From Firmicutes bacterium HGW-Firmicutes-7 (lineage in GTDB: Bacteria > Bacillota > Clostridia > Lachnospirales > Vallitaleaceae): a DNA stretch of 64,000 nt. The notes beneath the pieces were generated by a model. That model had not been told where the DNA came from. It saw only the letters and a list, made by a program, of their open reading frames with translations, and ran no database searches. Positions 7,006 to 15,570 of this stretch are shown in pieces. Both the position numbers and the translations under genes were made by a program. Location of the stretch: NCBI GenBank assembly GCA_002841375.1, contig PGZO01000005.1, positions 148,269 through 212,268 on the forward strand. Direction: 5' to 3'. Positions within the stretch are counted from its first letter, which is position 1. Every line of letters begins with the position of its first letter.

Positions 7006-8866
7006 TAAAACAGAATTTATATTTTTTTCTGGCAAAGGTGGCGTAGGCAAAACGTCTATGGCTTGTACAACAGCTGTTCACTATGCTGATACAGGAAAAA
7101 AGACAATGATCGTAACAACTGATCCAGCAGCTAACCTATCAGATGTATTTGAACAAGAAATTGGTCATAATATAACGAAGATCAACGGAATAGACAATTT
7201 ATATGCAATGGAGATCGATCCAGATCAATCAACGAAGGATTATAAAGAAAGATCACTTGCGCCTATGAGAGAGCTCTTTGATGAAGAAATGTTGAAAATT
7301 GCAGAAGAGCAACTCAGTGGTCCATGTACTGAAGAAATGGCATCCTTTGATAAGTTTATTGACTTTATGGATGATGATGCATATGATATAATTATATTTG
7401 ATACGGCACCAACTGGTCATACCATTAGATTATTAGAGTTACCAGTCGACTGGAGCAAGCATATTGAAGACAGCTCAAAAGGTAGTGGCCAAACCTGCAT
7501 GGGTCCTGTTGCCTTGATACAGGAAAGTAAACAAAAATACGATACTGCTGTAGCAAAACTTAGAGACCCTAGCCAAACAGATTTTGTATTTGTTATGCAA
7601 CCAGAGCAAACCTCTTTACAAGAAACCATTAGAGCTTCAAATGAATTAGCACAAATTGGTATTACTACTACGAGAATTATTATCAATGGATACATTCCAA
7701 AAGAAGAAGCGGTTAATCCGTTCTTCAAATCAAGATATGAAATGCAAAGTGGGTATTTAGAAAAAGCGAAAGAAACCTTTAAAGACATCACAATACAAAC
7801 AATGGAATTGTTTGATGGTGAACTAAAAGGCATTCCAATGTTCAAAAAAAGTGGAGAAAAGCTGTTTAATACTGGAAAGGTTGATTCTACAGAAAAAACC
7901 GAACCAGAAGTTAAGACTTCAACAATGCAAAAGGCAAAAACAACGAACTTGAAAATTGATAATTCCCAGCTTAACATCGATCACCTCATTTATCCAGTAA
8001 AAGGTAAAAGAAAACACATCTTTTATTCGGGAAAAGGTGGTGTAGGTAAAACTTCTTTGGCATGTCTAACAGCAATCCAAACCGCTAAAAAGGGTTATAA
8101 GACCTTGCTTATGACAACAGATCCAGCAGCACATATCGGTAATGTACTAGATAAGCCAGTATCCGATGAAATAACAGCAATTGATGGCGCCAAAAATCTA
8201 TTTGCAGTAAAGATCGATCAAAAAAAAGCTACAGAAGACTATAAAGAATCCATTTTAGGTGATGCAAGAAAGAATTTCGATGCAACTACAATACAGGCAA
8301 TGGAAGAAGAGTTAGACTCACCTTGTACAGAGGAAATGGCATCCTTTCAAAAGTTCATGGAGTATGCAAGTGGCGATGAATTTGAAGTTATTGTATTTGA
8401 TACTGCACCGACAGGCCATACACTTAGACTATTAGAATTACCCATGGACTGGAGTAAACAAATACAACTGAAAGCAGGACTTTCCACACAAATAAGTGAA
8501 GCAGATAAACTTCAAAAAGCTCGTTTTGATAAAGTCATTGATATGATGAAAAACAAAGAAGAAACAACCTTTGGATTTGTAATGTATCCAGAAAAAACAC
8601 CTATTATTGAAGCATACAGAGCTTCGGAAGAGTTAAAAACTGTTGGTGTTCATACGCAACTTGTAGTTGCCAATCTTATAATACCTGATGAACAAGCAGT
8701 AACTCCGTTTTTTGAAAACCGCAGGAACATGCAAGAAAAGTATTTAAATGAAATTTATGAACAATTTGTTGATGCTGAGATTCTTAAAGTGCCAATGCAG
8801 GAAAAAGAAATCAAAGGTATTGCTATGCTCAATAAAATGTCAGAAAACTTATTTGGAGGGAAATAA
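6989..8866 (+). CDS. arsA: ArsA arsenite-transporting ATPase
   Basis: The ATG at 6989 is chosen because a GGAGG lies just upstream; the longer frame from 6950 would sit deep in arsD. The 625-residue soluble ATPase has two homologous halves, each with a P-loop GKGGVGKTS (about residues 15-23 and 348-356) and a DTAPTGHT signal-transduction motif (about 138 and 471). Conserved PCTEEMA in each half supplies metal-binding cysteines. ArsA normally powers ArsB or Acr3 efflux. Neither is in the window, so its membrane partner is either encoded elsewhere or is one of the local permeases. Confidence 0.93.
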   Translation: MNKTTNKTEFIFFSGKGGVGKTSMACTTAVHYADTGKKTMIVTTDPAANLSDVFEQEIGHNITKINGIDNLYAMEIDPDQSTKDYKERSLAPMRELFDEEMLKIAEEQLSGPCTEEMASFDKFIDFMDDDAYDIIIFDTAPTGHTIRLLELPVDWSKHIEDSSKGSGQTCMGPVALIQESKQKYDTAVAKLRDPSQTDFVFVMQPEQTSLQETIRASNELAQIGITTTRIIINGYIPKEEAVNPFFKSRYEMQSGYLEKAKETFKDITIQTMELFDGELKGIPMFKKSGEKLFNTGKVDSTEKTEPEVKTSTMQKAKTTNLKIDNSQLNIDHLIYPVKGKRKHIFYSGKGGVGKTSLACLTAIQTAKKGYKTLLMTTDPAAHIGNVLDKPVSDEITAIDGAKNLFAVKIDQKKATEDYKESILGDARKNFDATTIQAMEEELDSPCTEEMASFQKFMEYASGDEFEVIVFDTAPTGHTLRLLELPMDWSKQIQLKAGLSTQISEADKLQKARFDKVIDMMKNKEETTFGFVMYPEKTPIIEAYRASEELKTVGVHTQLVVANLIIPDEQAVTPFFENRRNMQEKYLNEIYEQFVDAEILKVPMQEKEIKGIAMLNKMSENLFGGK

Positions 8867-8867
8867 A

Positions 8868-9206
8868 ATGAATAGTAAAACGCAAGTAATTGTTTTTGGA
8901 TTGAAAGATGAGGCACCAGCAGAAAGTGGCTGTGGTTGTAGCTGTGGGGATACAGGCTGTGGACCAACACCAACTATGGGCGAAATGTACCAAGAGCTAT
9001 CTGAATTTTTAACTACGAAAGTCGATAATATCGAATTTAAATTTGTTGATATTTTAGAAGATGAGCTGGAGGAACATGAGGATGTATTAGAATTGTTAGA
9101 AAAGCAATTTCCTATTCCGTTTACAAAAATAAACGGTAAAATGGCTTTTTATGGCGGTATATCCAATGAAGCTATATATGAAGATATTAAAAAACTTAAT
9201 GCTTAG
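8868..9206 (+). CDS. Cys-rich small protein of the ars operon (paralogue 1)
   Basis: The 112-residue protein starts at an ATG one base after the arsA stop, behind GGAGGG. It contains SGCGCSCGDTGCGP near residues 21-34, a segment KFVDILEDELEEHED and a C-terminal FPIPFTKINGKMAFYGG strand-turn. The layout (N-terminal strand, Cys pair, helix, TKINGKM) suggests a thioredoxin-like fold similar to YuzD-type proteins, but the family is not certain. Its place after arsA suggests binding of arsenic or transfer of thiols. Confidence 0.7.
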   Translation: MNSKTQVIVFGLKDEAPAESGCGCSCGDTGCGPTPTMGEMYQELSEFLTTKVDNIEFKFVDILEDELEEHEDVLELLEKQFPIPFTKINGKMAFYGGISNEAIYEDIKKLNA

Positions 9207-9292
9207 TTGAAGCACTGGTATTATTACAGACATTTACTAATAGTGATGTTTAGACTGTGTATATTTATCAGTGAGAGGAGGGAAGCTTAATC

Positions 9293-9652
9293 GTGTACAA
9301 AAAAATTGAGGTTATTATATTTGGAATACGAGATGAACCTTCATCTTCAGCTTGCGATTGTTGCTCAGGTGGATGTATTGGAATACTTGGACTTAAATCA
9401 AAAAATAAAATGGGTCATGAATTTGATGAGTTAAAAAGTTACATTGAAATGAAAAAGAACTATGAGAATGTAGAACTTAAATTTATTGATGTTCAAAAAG
9501 ATAGTTATGAAGAACATGATGATGCAGTTAATATGTTAAATCAACATATGAAACTTCCATATACTAAAATTAATGGTCAAATGACGTATTATGGTAGTTT
9601 GTCCAAAGAATTCATTTGTGAAGATATCGAAGACATTTTATTAAAAAGATGA
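9293..9652 (+). CDS. Cys-rich small protein of the ars operon (paralogue 2)
   Basis: The 119-residue protein starts at GTG 9293 behind GAGGAGGG. It aligns along its length with the preceding gene product (EVIIFGIRDE, then CDCCSGGC, then KFIDVQKDSYEEHDD, then LPYTKINGQMTYYG). The cysteine arrangement differs, CDCC-GGC instead of CGCSC-C-C, so the two copies may bind different ligands. It is followed by the operon terminator at 9747-9782. Confidence 0.7.
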   Translation: MYKKIEVIIFGIRDEPSSSACDCCSGGCIGILGLKSKNKMGHEFDELKSYIEMKKNYENVELKFIDVQKDSYEEHDDAVNMLNQHMKLPYTKINGQMTYYGSLSKEFICEDIEDILLKR

Positions 9653-9746
9653 TGAGAAGTTTTAAAGTACCCTACTTCTTTAGTGGAGGAATGTTTGACT
9701 GTATTAACAATTAGAAAGTTTTCTATAAGAAGTATTTTTTAGTAAT

Positions 9747-9782
9747 GAGGCCCCTGAAAAAATTTAATTTTCAGGGGCCTCT
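9747..9782 (+). terminator. Rho-independent terminator of the ars operon
   Basis: A perfect 14-bp stem GAGGCCCCTGAAAA with a short loop is followed by TATTTCT. Confidence 0.9.
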
Positions 9783-9812
9783 ATTTCTGTTCTTAGGAGT
9801 TGCGGGTTGATG

Positions 9813-9841
9813 TTGACAATCATTATCAATTAGGATATAAT
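9813..9841 (+). promoter_or_regulatory. Promoter overlapped by a Fur-like box
   Basis: TTGACA (9813-9818), a 17-base spacer and TATAAT (9836-9841). Bases 9814-9828 match the 7-1-7 Fur consensus TGATAATNATTATCA at all defined positions but one. Repressor binding here would block the -35. Confidence 0.7.
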
Positions 9842-9886
9842 TTTTATGACTTTCTAAATACAACTTAATAAAAAAAGAGGTACAAA

Positions 9887-11095
9887 ATGCTTTTTAACCT
9901 AAATGAATTTTTGATTTCCATATCTTTTGCACTTGATTTTGTGGAAATGGATATATTTGGCGTTGTAACAAATCATTCAAAAAGAGTTGCATATATATCT
10001 ATGAGAATTGCAGAAAAGCTTGGGCTTTCCCAAGAAGAAATATTTGATATTATATCCTTATCTATTCTTCATGATAATGGGGCAAGCCATAAAAGACTAC
10101 ATAATAGTTTGCATAAAAGTAAAGAGGACCTTTTGTCCATTGAAAGCCAAAAGGAACATGGTATAAAAGGGGAAGAGAATATTAAAGAATATCCCTTCTT
10201 AACAAACGTTGACAATGTCATAAAGTATCATCATGAAAATTATGATGGGACGGGCTTTTTTGGCATTATTGGAGAAGAGATCCCAATCATGTCACAAATT
10301 ATAAAATTGGCAGACACTGTTGAACTGAATTGTAATTTAAATGAAATGTATATAGAAGACAAGGGAAAGATACTAAGCTTTTTAAGAAATAATGAAAACA
10401 CTATTTTTTCTTCTAAGCTGGTTTATGCCTTTACTGAAATAAGTCAAATACCTGCTTTTTGGCTTGACTTAAGAGATGACTTTATCAATTTCTTCTTTCA
10501 ACGAAATATGCCAAAGTTTTCTATCCAGTTGCCATTATGTAAAATACATAACATTACAAAAATCTTTTCAAATATTGTTGATTCTAAGTCAAGGTTTACG
10601 CAACTTCATTCGACAGAGCTATCAGAAAAGGCACGAATAATGGGACGATTTTACAATAAACCAATAGATGAGATCTATAAAATTATGATTGCAGCAGACT
10701 TACATGATATTGGTAAGCTTGCCATTAGTAATGACATACTTGACAAGCCAACAAAACTCAACGATAGAGAGTTTGATATTATAAAACAGCATTCTTATTT
10801 TACTAGATTAAGTTTACAGCAAATTCATGGTTTTGAAGATATCACCGAATGGGCTTCAAATCATCATGAGAAATTAAATGGTAAAGGGTATCCTTTGGGT
10901 AAGAATAGGGATGAATTAGACTTTAATTCGCGTTTAATTGCATGTTTGGATGTCTACCAAGCACTGATGGAAGAAAGACCTTATCGTAAAGCTATGACAC
11001 AGTATAAAGCTACTAAAATATTAAGGGAAATGATAAAAGACGGATCCCTCGATGAAAAGATAACAAATGATATTATTGTTGTTTTTAGCACCTAG
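9887..11095 (+). CDS. Tandem HD/HD-GYP-type phosphohydrolase
   Basis: The 402-residue cytoplasmic protein has two HD-type domains. The N-terminal one has NHSKRVAYISMR, H62-D63 (ILHDNGA) and YHHENYDGTGF. The C-terminal one has H273-D274 (AADLHDIGKLAIS) and NHHEKLNGKGYPLG near residue 325. The HHExxxGxGYP pattern is typical of HD-GYP enzymes that hydrolyse cyclic-di-GMP. The first copy lacks the usual GK after HD and may be regulatory. There is no sensor domain. It is a single-gene unit behind a Fur-like box, with a terminator after it. Confidence 0.82.
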   Translation: MLFNLNEFLISISFALDFVEMDIFGVVTNHSKRVAYISMRIAEKLGLSQEEIFDIISLSILHDNGASHKRLHNSLHKSKEDLLSIESQKEHGIKGEENIKEYPFLTNVDNVIKYHHENYDGTGFFGIIGEEIPIMSQIIKLADTVELNCNLNEMYIEDKGKILSFLRNNENTIFSSKLVYAFTEISQIPAFWLDLRDDFINFFFQRNMPKFSIQLPLCKIHNITKIFSNIVDSKSRFTQLHSTELSEKARIMGRFYNKPIDEIYKIMIAADLHDIGKLAISNDILDKPTKLNDREFDIIKQHSYFTRLSLQQIHGFEDITEWASNHHEKLNGKGYPLGKNRDELDFNSRLIACLDVYQALMEERPYRKAMTQYKATKILREMIKDGSLDEKITNDIIVVFST

Positions 11096-11116
11096 TTTAT
11101 GTGAATGAAAGAAATT

Positions 11117-11160
11117 AAAAGACTATATATCCTTTGGCTTAAAAAGATATATAGTCTTTT
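11117..11160. terminator. Bidirectional terminator
   Basis: AAAAGACTATATAT pairs with ATATATAGTCTTTT around a 16-base loop. It lies between two convergent genes and has T-runs in both directions. Confidence 0.8.
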
Positions 11161-11189
11161 AAATGATGCTTTTCTTATGTATTCTATCT

Positions 11190-12428
11190 TTAAATAATTT
11201 CTTTTACTTCTCTTAAAATACTTTCTTCAGTAAAATCTTGGATGAAGGAATGAACTATTTTACCGTTTTTAGTAAGAACAACTGCAGGAAATTCCTTGAT
11301 ATTTAAACGATCAGCAAGGCCGGTCGACTTGTAAACATCAACTCTATTAACTTGAACTTGACCAATTAAACCTTCTTCAATTTTTTTTACAGATGTTAAA
11401 AACTCTCTTGAAGGGGCATCAACTGCGTTATAGATGTAAGTTAAGCCAGGTTTTTCCTTTTGTAAAATAATGTCGTGAAAGCACTCACTTTCAGCGATAT
11501 ATTTTTCAGCTGCAAAGCCTGCAATGGCACCATCACCAACAGCTGTAGCAATTTGCTTTAACCATTTCTCTACAACATCGCCACAAGCAAAAACACCTTC
11601 AACATTTGTAGCCATTTTTTCATTTGCAACAATATATCCTTGAGGGGTTAAATTGATTTGATCTTTAAATATCTCTGTATTTGGAATATAACCTATAAAT
11701 TCAAAACAAGTATCACAAGAAATCGGAATTAAATCTCCTGTTTTTACATTTTTTAGTACAACTGTATCTAGGTGACCTTCACCTTCAAAAGATTCGACTA
11801 CGGTATTCCACATGAATGACATCTTAGGATTTTGTAGTGCTGCTTCTTTTGCAATTTCATTACAATCCATTTTTCCTTCATCATGTAAAACAGATACGAT
11901 GATTTTGTCAGCGAATTTGGTTAAAAACATTCCTTCTTCAATAGCAGCGTCACCACTACCAATTACAACGACAGTTTTACCAGTATTAGCAGCAGCATCA
12001 CAGGTTGCACAAAAAGAAATACCTTTATCAAAAAGATAGTTTTCTTCATTTTTAGCTTTTGTAATTCTAGGACGTCCGCCAGTTGCTAAAATGACAGTTT
12101 TGGCGATATATTTATTTCTAAAAGTTTCAACTACTTTTTCCTCGCCTTCAAGGTCCACACTTTTCACATCGGTCAGTTTAAATACTACGCCCATTTTTTT
12201 AGCTTGTTCTTTCATTAGGTTTGTAATATCTTCACCTTTTGGGCTATTTGGAAAACCAGGATAATTTTCAACTTCATTTGTATAAGTTGCAAGGCCACCA
12301 ACCAAAGATTTTTCTAAAAGCAATGTTTTAAGGCGGGCTCTTCCAGCATAAATGCCAGCTGTTAAACCTGCAGCGCCACCTCCAATAACAATGACATCAT
12401 AGTTTTCTACAACTTTTTCACGGGCCAT
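11190..12428 (-). CDS. Thioredoxin-reductase-like flavoprotein fused to a CXXC-less thioredoxin-like domain
   Basis: The 412-residue protein has a FAD-binding GGGAAGLTAGIYAGRA at its N-terminus, a CATC redox centre (C140, C143), a NAD(P)-binding VVVIGSGDAAIEEG, and ACGDV in the second FAD motif. This covers about 320 residues, the usual TrxB length. The last 90 residues have a thioredoxin-like pattern with cis-Pro (EFPAVVLTKNGKIV) but no CxxC. The cofactor or target cannot be read. It is the last gene of the YedE/TusA operon, so it may reduce a persulfide or similar substrate. Confidence 0.85.
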   Translation of the reverse strand: MAREKVVENYDVIVIGGGAAGLTAGIYAGRARLKTLLLEKSLVGGLATYTNEVENYPGFPNSPKGEDITNLMKEQAKKMGVVFKLTDVKSVDLEGEEKVVETFRNKYIAKTVILATGGRPRITKAKNEENYLFDKGISFCATCDAAANTGKTVVVIGSGDAAIEEGMFLTKFADKIIVSVLHDEGKMDCNEIAKEAALQNPKMSFMWNTVVESFEGEGHLDTVVLKNVKTGDLIPISCDTCFEFIGYIPNTEIFKDQINLTPQGYIVANEKMATNVEGVFACGDVVEKWLKQIATAVGDGAIAGFAAEKYIAESECFHDIILQKEKPGLTYIYNAVDAPSREFLTSVKKIEEGLIGQVQVNRVDVYKSTGLADRLNIKEFPAVVLTKNGKIVHSFIQDFTEESILREVKEII

Positions 12429-12449
12429 GTTAGATCCTCCATAATTTTT

Positions 12450-13007
12450 TTACATAAAATACTTAACAAGTAATTTCCCACCTACAATTGCACCACCGAA
12501 CATGCCAATGGCAAAAATCCACCCAGAGAGGGATAAGGAAGAAATACCGCTAAATAAGGCACCAATGTTACAGCCATATGCAATTCTTGCACCATAGCCC
12601 ATTAGTAAACCTCCTAAAATGGCAGCAAATATTTGCTTTTTAGATTTTATTTTTTTTATCTTAAATTGAGATGCAAGTAATGTTGCTAGTAGTGCACCAA
12701 TGATAATACCAATGTTTCTTATTGAACCAGGATCTTTAAGAAAGCCTGCTTGTAAAGTGGCTTGCGCACCATCACTACTAAAATAGTACCATTTGTCAAC
12801 ACTACCTCCAAGCGCTTCATAAATCCAAGCACCCCAATTTGCAAAGGCACCAGTAACACCCCATGGGTTTTTAGTTGTTGCAAGCGTAACGATTTGAAAC
12901 AGAGATAAAAGAACTGCCCCAGTTATATAGGGCCAAGCATCCTTTAACCATCTTTTGTAAAACTCATTTTTATTTATTTTGTTAATTAGCTCTTTATAAG
13001 CACTCAA
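12450..13007 (-). CDS. YeeE/YedE-family transporter, second half
   Basis: The 185-residue membrane protein has the conserved GYGARIAYGCNIGALFSG, whose cysteine is central in YeeE-type thiosulfate channels. It is half the length of full YeeE/YedE proteins. The first half is encoded at 13317-14024 with a TusA gene between them, a common split arrangement. The family transports thiosulfate, or possibly selenium compounds, together with TusA-type proteins. Confidence 0.85.
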   Translation of the reverse strand: MSAYKELINKINKNEFYKRWLKDAWPYITGAVLLSLFQIVTLATTKNPWGVTGAFANWGAWIYEALGGSVDKWYYFSSDGAQATLQAGFLKDPGSIRNIGIIIGALLATLLASQFKIKKIKSKKQIFAAILGGLLMGYGARIAYGCNIGALFSGISSLSLSGWIFAIGMFGGAIVGGKLLVKYFM

Positions 13008-13051
13008 TGTATGACCTCCTACTAATTATTGAGTATGAAAGTTCTGTCATA

Positions 13052-13279
13052 CTATTTTGTTTTTTCAATAATGACTTCCCATTCGCCGTCATCAACTTCC
13101 TCAACTTCAACATTGTAACCTTCTTTACGAGCCCATTCAGGTACGTTTTTCATTGCACAACTATGGTCGATCTGTACAATTAATAAATCACCAAGCGCTA
13201 ATTCCTTAAGTTTGTTTTGAGCTTTTATTAATGGAACAGGACACGCCTCGCCCATACAATCTAATACGACTTCATTCAT
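13052..13279 (-). CDS. TusA-family sulfur-carrier protein
   Basis: The 75-residue protein has the TusA/SirA signature CMGEACPVPLIKAQNKL with the persulfide-carrying cysteine in CPVPL and a second conserved DHSC. It starts behind AGGAGG and lies between the two transporter halves. It probably accepts or delivers sulfur (or selenium) at the cytoplasmic face of the transporter. Confidence 0.88.
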   Translation of the reverse strand: MNEVVLDCMGEACPVPLIKAQNKLKELALGDLLIVQIDHSCAMKNVPEWARKEGYNVEVEEVDDGEWEVIIEKTK

Positions 13280-13316
13280 AGTTATATCCTCCTATAATTT
13301 GGTTTTAATTTTTAAT

Positions 13317-14024
13317 TTAATTATTTTGTTGATCTTTAATCGTGCGTGCTTTTTGATACTTTTCAGCAGCTATGTATAAAAATAAAATAATCAGTAGCTG
13401 TACGATGACTGCACCAAACCATCCAAAGATGTCAGGTAGAAAAATAGGTTTACCTTTTGAGATGACATGAAATTTCCACCATTCAAAATCATGTGCAGCC
13501 CATAATGAACCAATGACAAAAAAGATCAATGAGAGAATTTGCATAGTGAATCCTTCTCCAACACGCATTAGTGTACCAGATGCACATCCTCCAGCGATTA
13601 CCATTCCAATTCCAAAGAGGAAAGCGCCAATTATAGTTGCAAAGCTTATTGGTACCACATAACCCATACCAGGAATCGGTAAACCACTCTGAAGATAACC
13701 GTACTTAATTGCGGTAAACCCAATGGTAGTAATTGCAAAGGCTACTAAGACCATTCGGGTTACGGAAGTACTACCTGTTAAATAAGGATCTCTCATAGAA
13801 GCTGTAAAGCAAAATCTTGACTTTTGTAATATAAAACCAAAACAAATACCGGTGATGAAAAATAAGGCTAAATTGCTTGATTGAATATTTAGCATAATAC
13901 CCATACCAATCGTAATAAGGAGCAATAAAACGCCAAAAGGTATTTGATTGACTTTAGGTTTTCTAGTACTTGCTCTAGAACGTGGACTTCGTTGAATAGA
14001 TGAGACGGTTTCATTTTCGCTCAT
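13317..14024 (-). CDS. YeeE/YedE-family transporter, first half
   Basis: The 235-residue protein has a basic N-terminal tail and about five membrane segments. The motifs LQKSRFCFTASMRDP and IAGGCASGTLMRVGEG carry the two conserved cysteines of this half. The ATG at 14024 lies 9 bases after AAGGAG; the TTG two codons upstream is less likely. It begins the operon that runs leftward through TusA, the second transporter half and the flavoprotein. Confidence 0.85.
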   Translation of the reverse strand: MSENETVSSIQRSPRSRASTRKPKVNQIPFGVLLLLITIGMGIMLNIQSSNLALFFITGICFGFILQKSRFCFTASMRDPYLTGSTSVTRMVLVAFAITTIGFTAIKYGYLQSGLPIPGMGYVVPISFATIIGAFLFGIGMVIAGGCASGTLMRVGEGFTMQILSLIFFVIGSLWAAHDFEWWKFHVISKGKPIFLPDIFGWFGAVIVQLLIILFLYIAAEKYQKARTIKDQQNN

Positions 14025-14261
14025 AATCAAACACTCCTTAATTGTTTATTAGACTTTAAATGAGCGACTTGGTTAAAAGTTTAACGAAAATTGATGTCGT
14101 TGGTTATTCATTTTAACAAGAAGCACATAAAAAGCTGTAAATGGTGCATAAGTCTGTTACATTTTTATATTTCCCAATTAATATAATATCATATTATTCA
14201 TAAGAGTTACATTAGGTTTATCAATGCTGCATTCGTATTTTTAATAGCGTGCAATAATTAT

Positions 14262-14280
14262 TTGTTGAAAAAATCAACAA
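14262..14280 (+). promoter_or_regulatory. 19-bp palindrome overlapping the lysR promoter
   Basis: TTGTTGA and TCAACAA form a perfect inverted repeat around AAAAA. It overlaps the -35 of the likely lysR promoter (TTGAAA 14265-14270, 17 bases, TATAGT 14288-14293) and lies in the divergent region facing the YedE operon. LysR proteins usually bind such sites. Confidence 0.6.
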
Positions 14281-14322
14281 TATCCTTTATAGTAAAGAAA
14301 AACATACTTGGAGGTGATATTA

Positions 14323-15222
14323 ATGCATATTGATTCTTTGAAATATTTTATTGACGTCGTTCAAGAAAAAAGTATTTCTAAAGTGGCTCAAAAAATGCAT
14401 ATATCCCAATCAGCGCTTAGTCAACATATACAGAAGTTAGAAGAAGATTTTGGGCACAAACTTTTGATTAGAAGTAATAAAGGTGTTGAAGTAACTGAAA
14501 TTGGCGAGATTGTATTAAAGTATTCTAATAATATCTTAAGAAATTACGAAAAGATGTTTATAGAAATAAAAGCGTATGGTGAGGATAATAATAGAATATG
14601 TATAAATGGGACAAGTGCATTAGTTGCCTATTCTTTGCCTTGTGTTATTTATAAAATAAAAAAGAAGTTTCCTAATTATATCTTTGAAATGAGTGCAAGT
14701 ACAGTTGAACAGTTAATTGTTGATATTCAAAATGATATATGCGATTTTGGGTTTATTGACGCGAAGCCCGATGACATATATAATCTATACTCTTATAAAA
14801 TGGGAAAAGAAAGGGTCGTGCTTATTGCTCCTCCAAAATATAAAATATCAGATGTAATTAAACTTGAAGATTTACTAGGCGTGGATTTGATTAATTGTAC
14901 GATGAATTCTCAAACTGCGACCTTACTTGAGAGAGAATTAGAGAAGATCAATAAATCTTCTAAGGATTTAAAGATCATTTTTAATGTGGATTCTATTAGT
15001 GCTGTGAAATCATCGGTTACAAATGGTCATGGTGTTGCTTTTGTCCCCTACGAAGCAATTAAACATGAATTATACGAGAAGGCTATTAAGATCGTTGATA
15101 TTGAGAATGTGAATTTCGATTATGACATCTATTTAATCAGTAAAAGAATGGTTGACTTAGCAAAAGCAGCAAAAGAATCGTTAGAGTATTTAATAGAGAT
15201 TGGTAGAAAAAGTTTTTGTTAG
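14323..15222 (+). CDS. LysR-family transcriptional regulator
   Basis: The 299-residue protein begins with the winged-helix domain (MHIDSLKYFIDVVQEKS, then SQSALSQHIQKLEEDFG) and has a periplasmic-binding-like effector domain from about residue 90. The ATG at 14323 is chosen because GGAGG lies 8 bases upstream. It is divergent from the YedE/TusA operon, so it probably controls that operon in response to a sulfur-related signal. The effector cannot be read from sequence. Confidence 0.88.
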   Translation: MHIDSLKYFIDVVQEKSISKVAQKMHISQSALSQHIQKLEEDFGHKLLIRSNKGVEVTEIGEIVLKYSNNILRNYEKMFIEIKAYGEDNNRICINGTSALVAYSLPCVIYKIKKKFPNYIFEMSASTVEQLIVDIQNDICDFGFIDAKPDDIYNLYSYKMGKERVVLIAPPKYKISDVIKLEDLLGVDLINCTMNSQTATLLERELEKINKSSKDLKIIFNVDSISAVKSSVTNGHGVAFVPYEAIKHELYEKAIKIVDIENVNFDYDIYLISKRMVDLAKAAKESLEYLIEIGRKSFC

Positions 15223-15224
15223 TT

Positions 15225-15443
15225 TTACGTTTTCGTTAATGTGATTTCCCATACACCGTTAAGGACCTCGTCAAAGACACATAAAACTGAGGTGTTTGTA
15301 AAGTAATCTTTTATGGACTCTACAACACAGCTATGATCTGTAACCAGGAGAATACTTTCATTTATTGGTAATATGCGAAGTGCAGCTTTTGTTTTTATTA
15401 AGGGCATGGGACAATAATCACCTAAGCAGTTGATCTTTTTCAT
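15225..15443 (-). CDS. Second TusA-family sulfur-carrier protein
   Basis: The 72-residue protein has CLGDYCPMPLIKTKAAL with the CPMPL carrier cysteine and TDHSCVV. The ATG at 15443 follows AAGGAG at 6 bases; the longer frame to 15467 has none. It ends only two bases from the lysR stop on the other strand. It is probably an additional carrier with a different partner from the TusA at 13052. Confidence 0.82.
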   Translation of the reverse strand: MKKINCLGDYCPMPLIKTKAALRILPINESILLVTDHSCVVESIKDYFTNTSVLCVFDEVLNGVWEITLTKT

Positions 15444-15570
15444 GTAAAGCTCCTTATAATTGAACAATAAGTAAGATTCTTCTCTTTATTTTACACCAAA
15501 TTGTGCGTCTTTAACAGAACTATATTATATACTTCAATAAATAATCTACATTAGAAATCGAGGCGAAGTA

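Noticed and set aside
7417..7977. Antisense ORF of 186 codons inside arsA
   Set aside because: arsA has clear ATPase motifs in the other strand. The antisense frame shows no domain.
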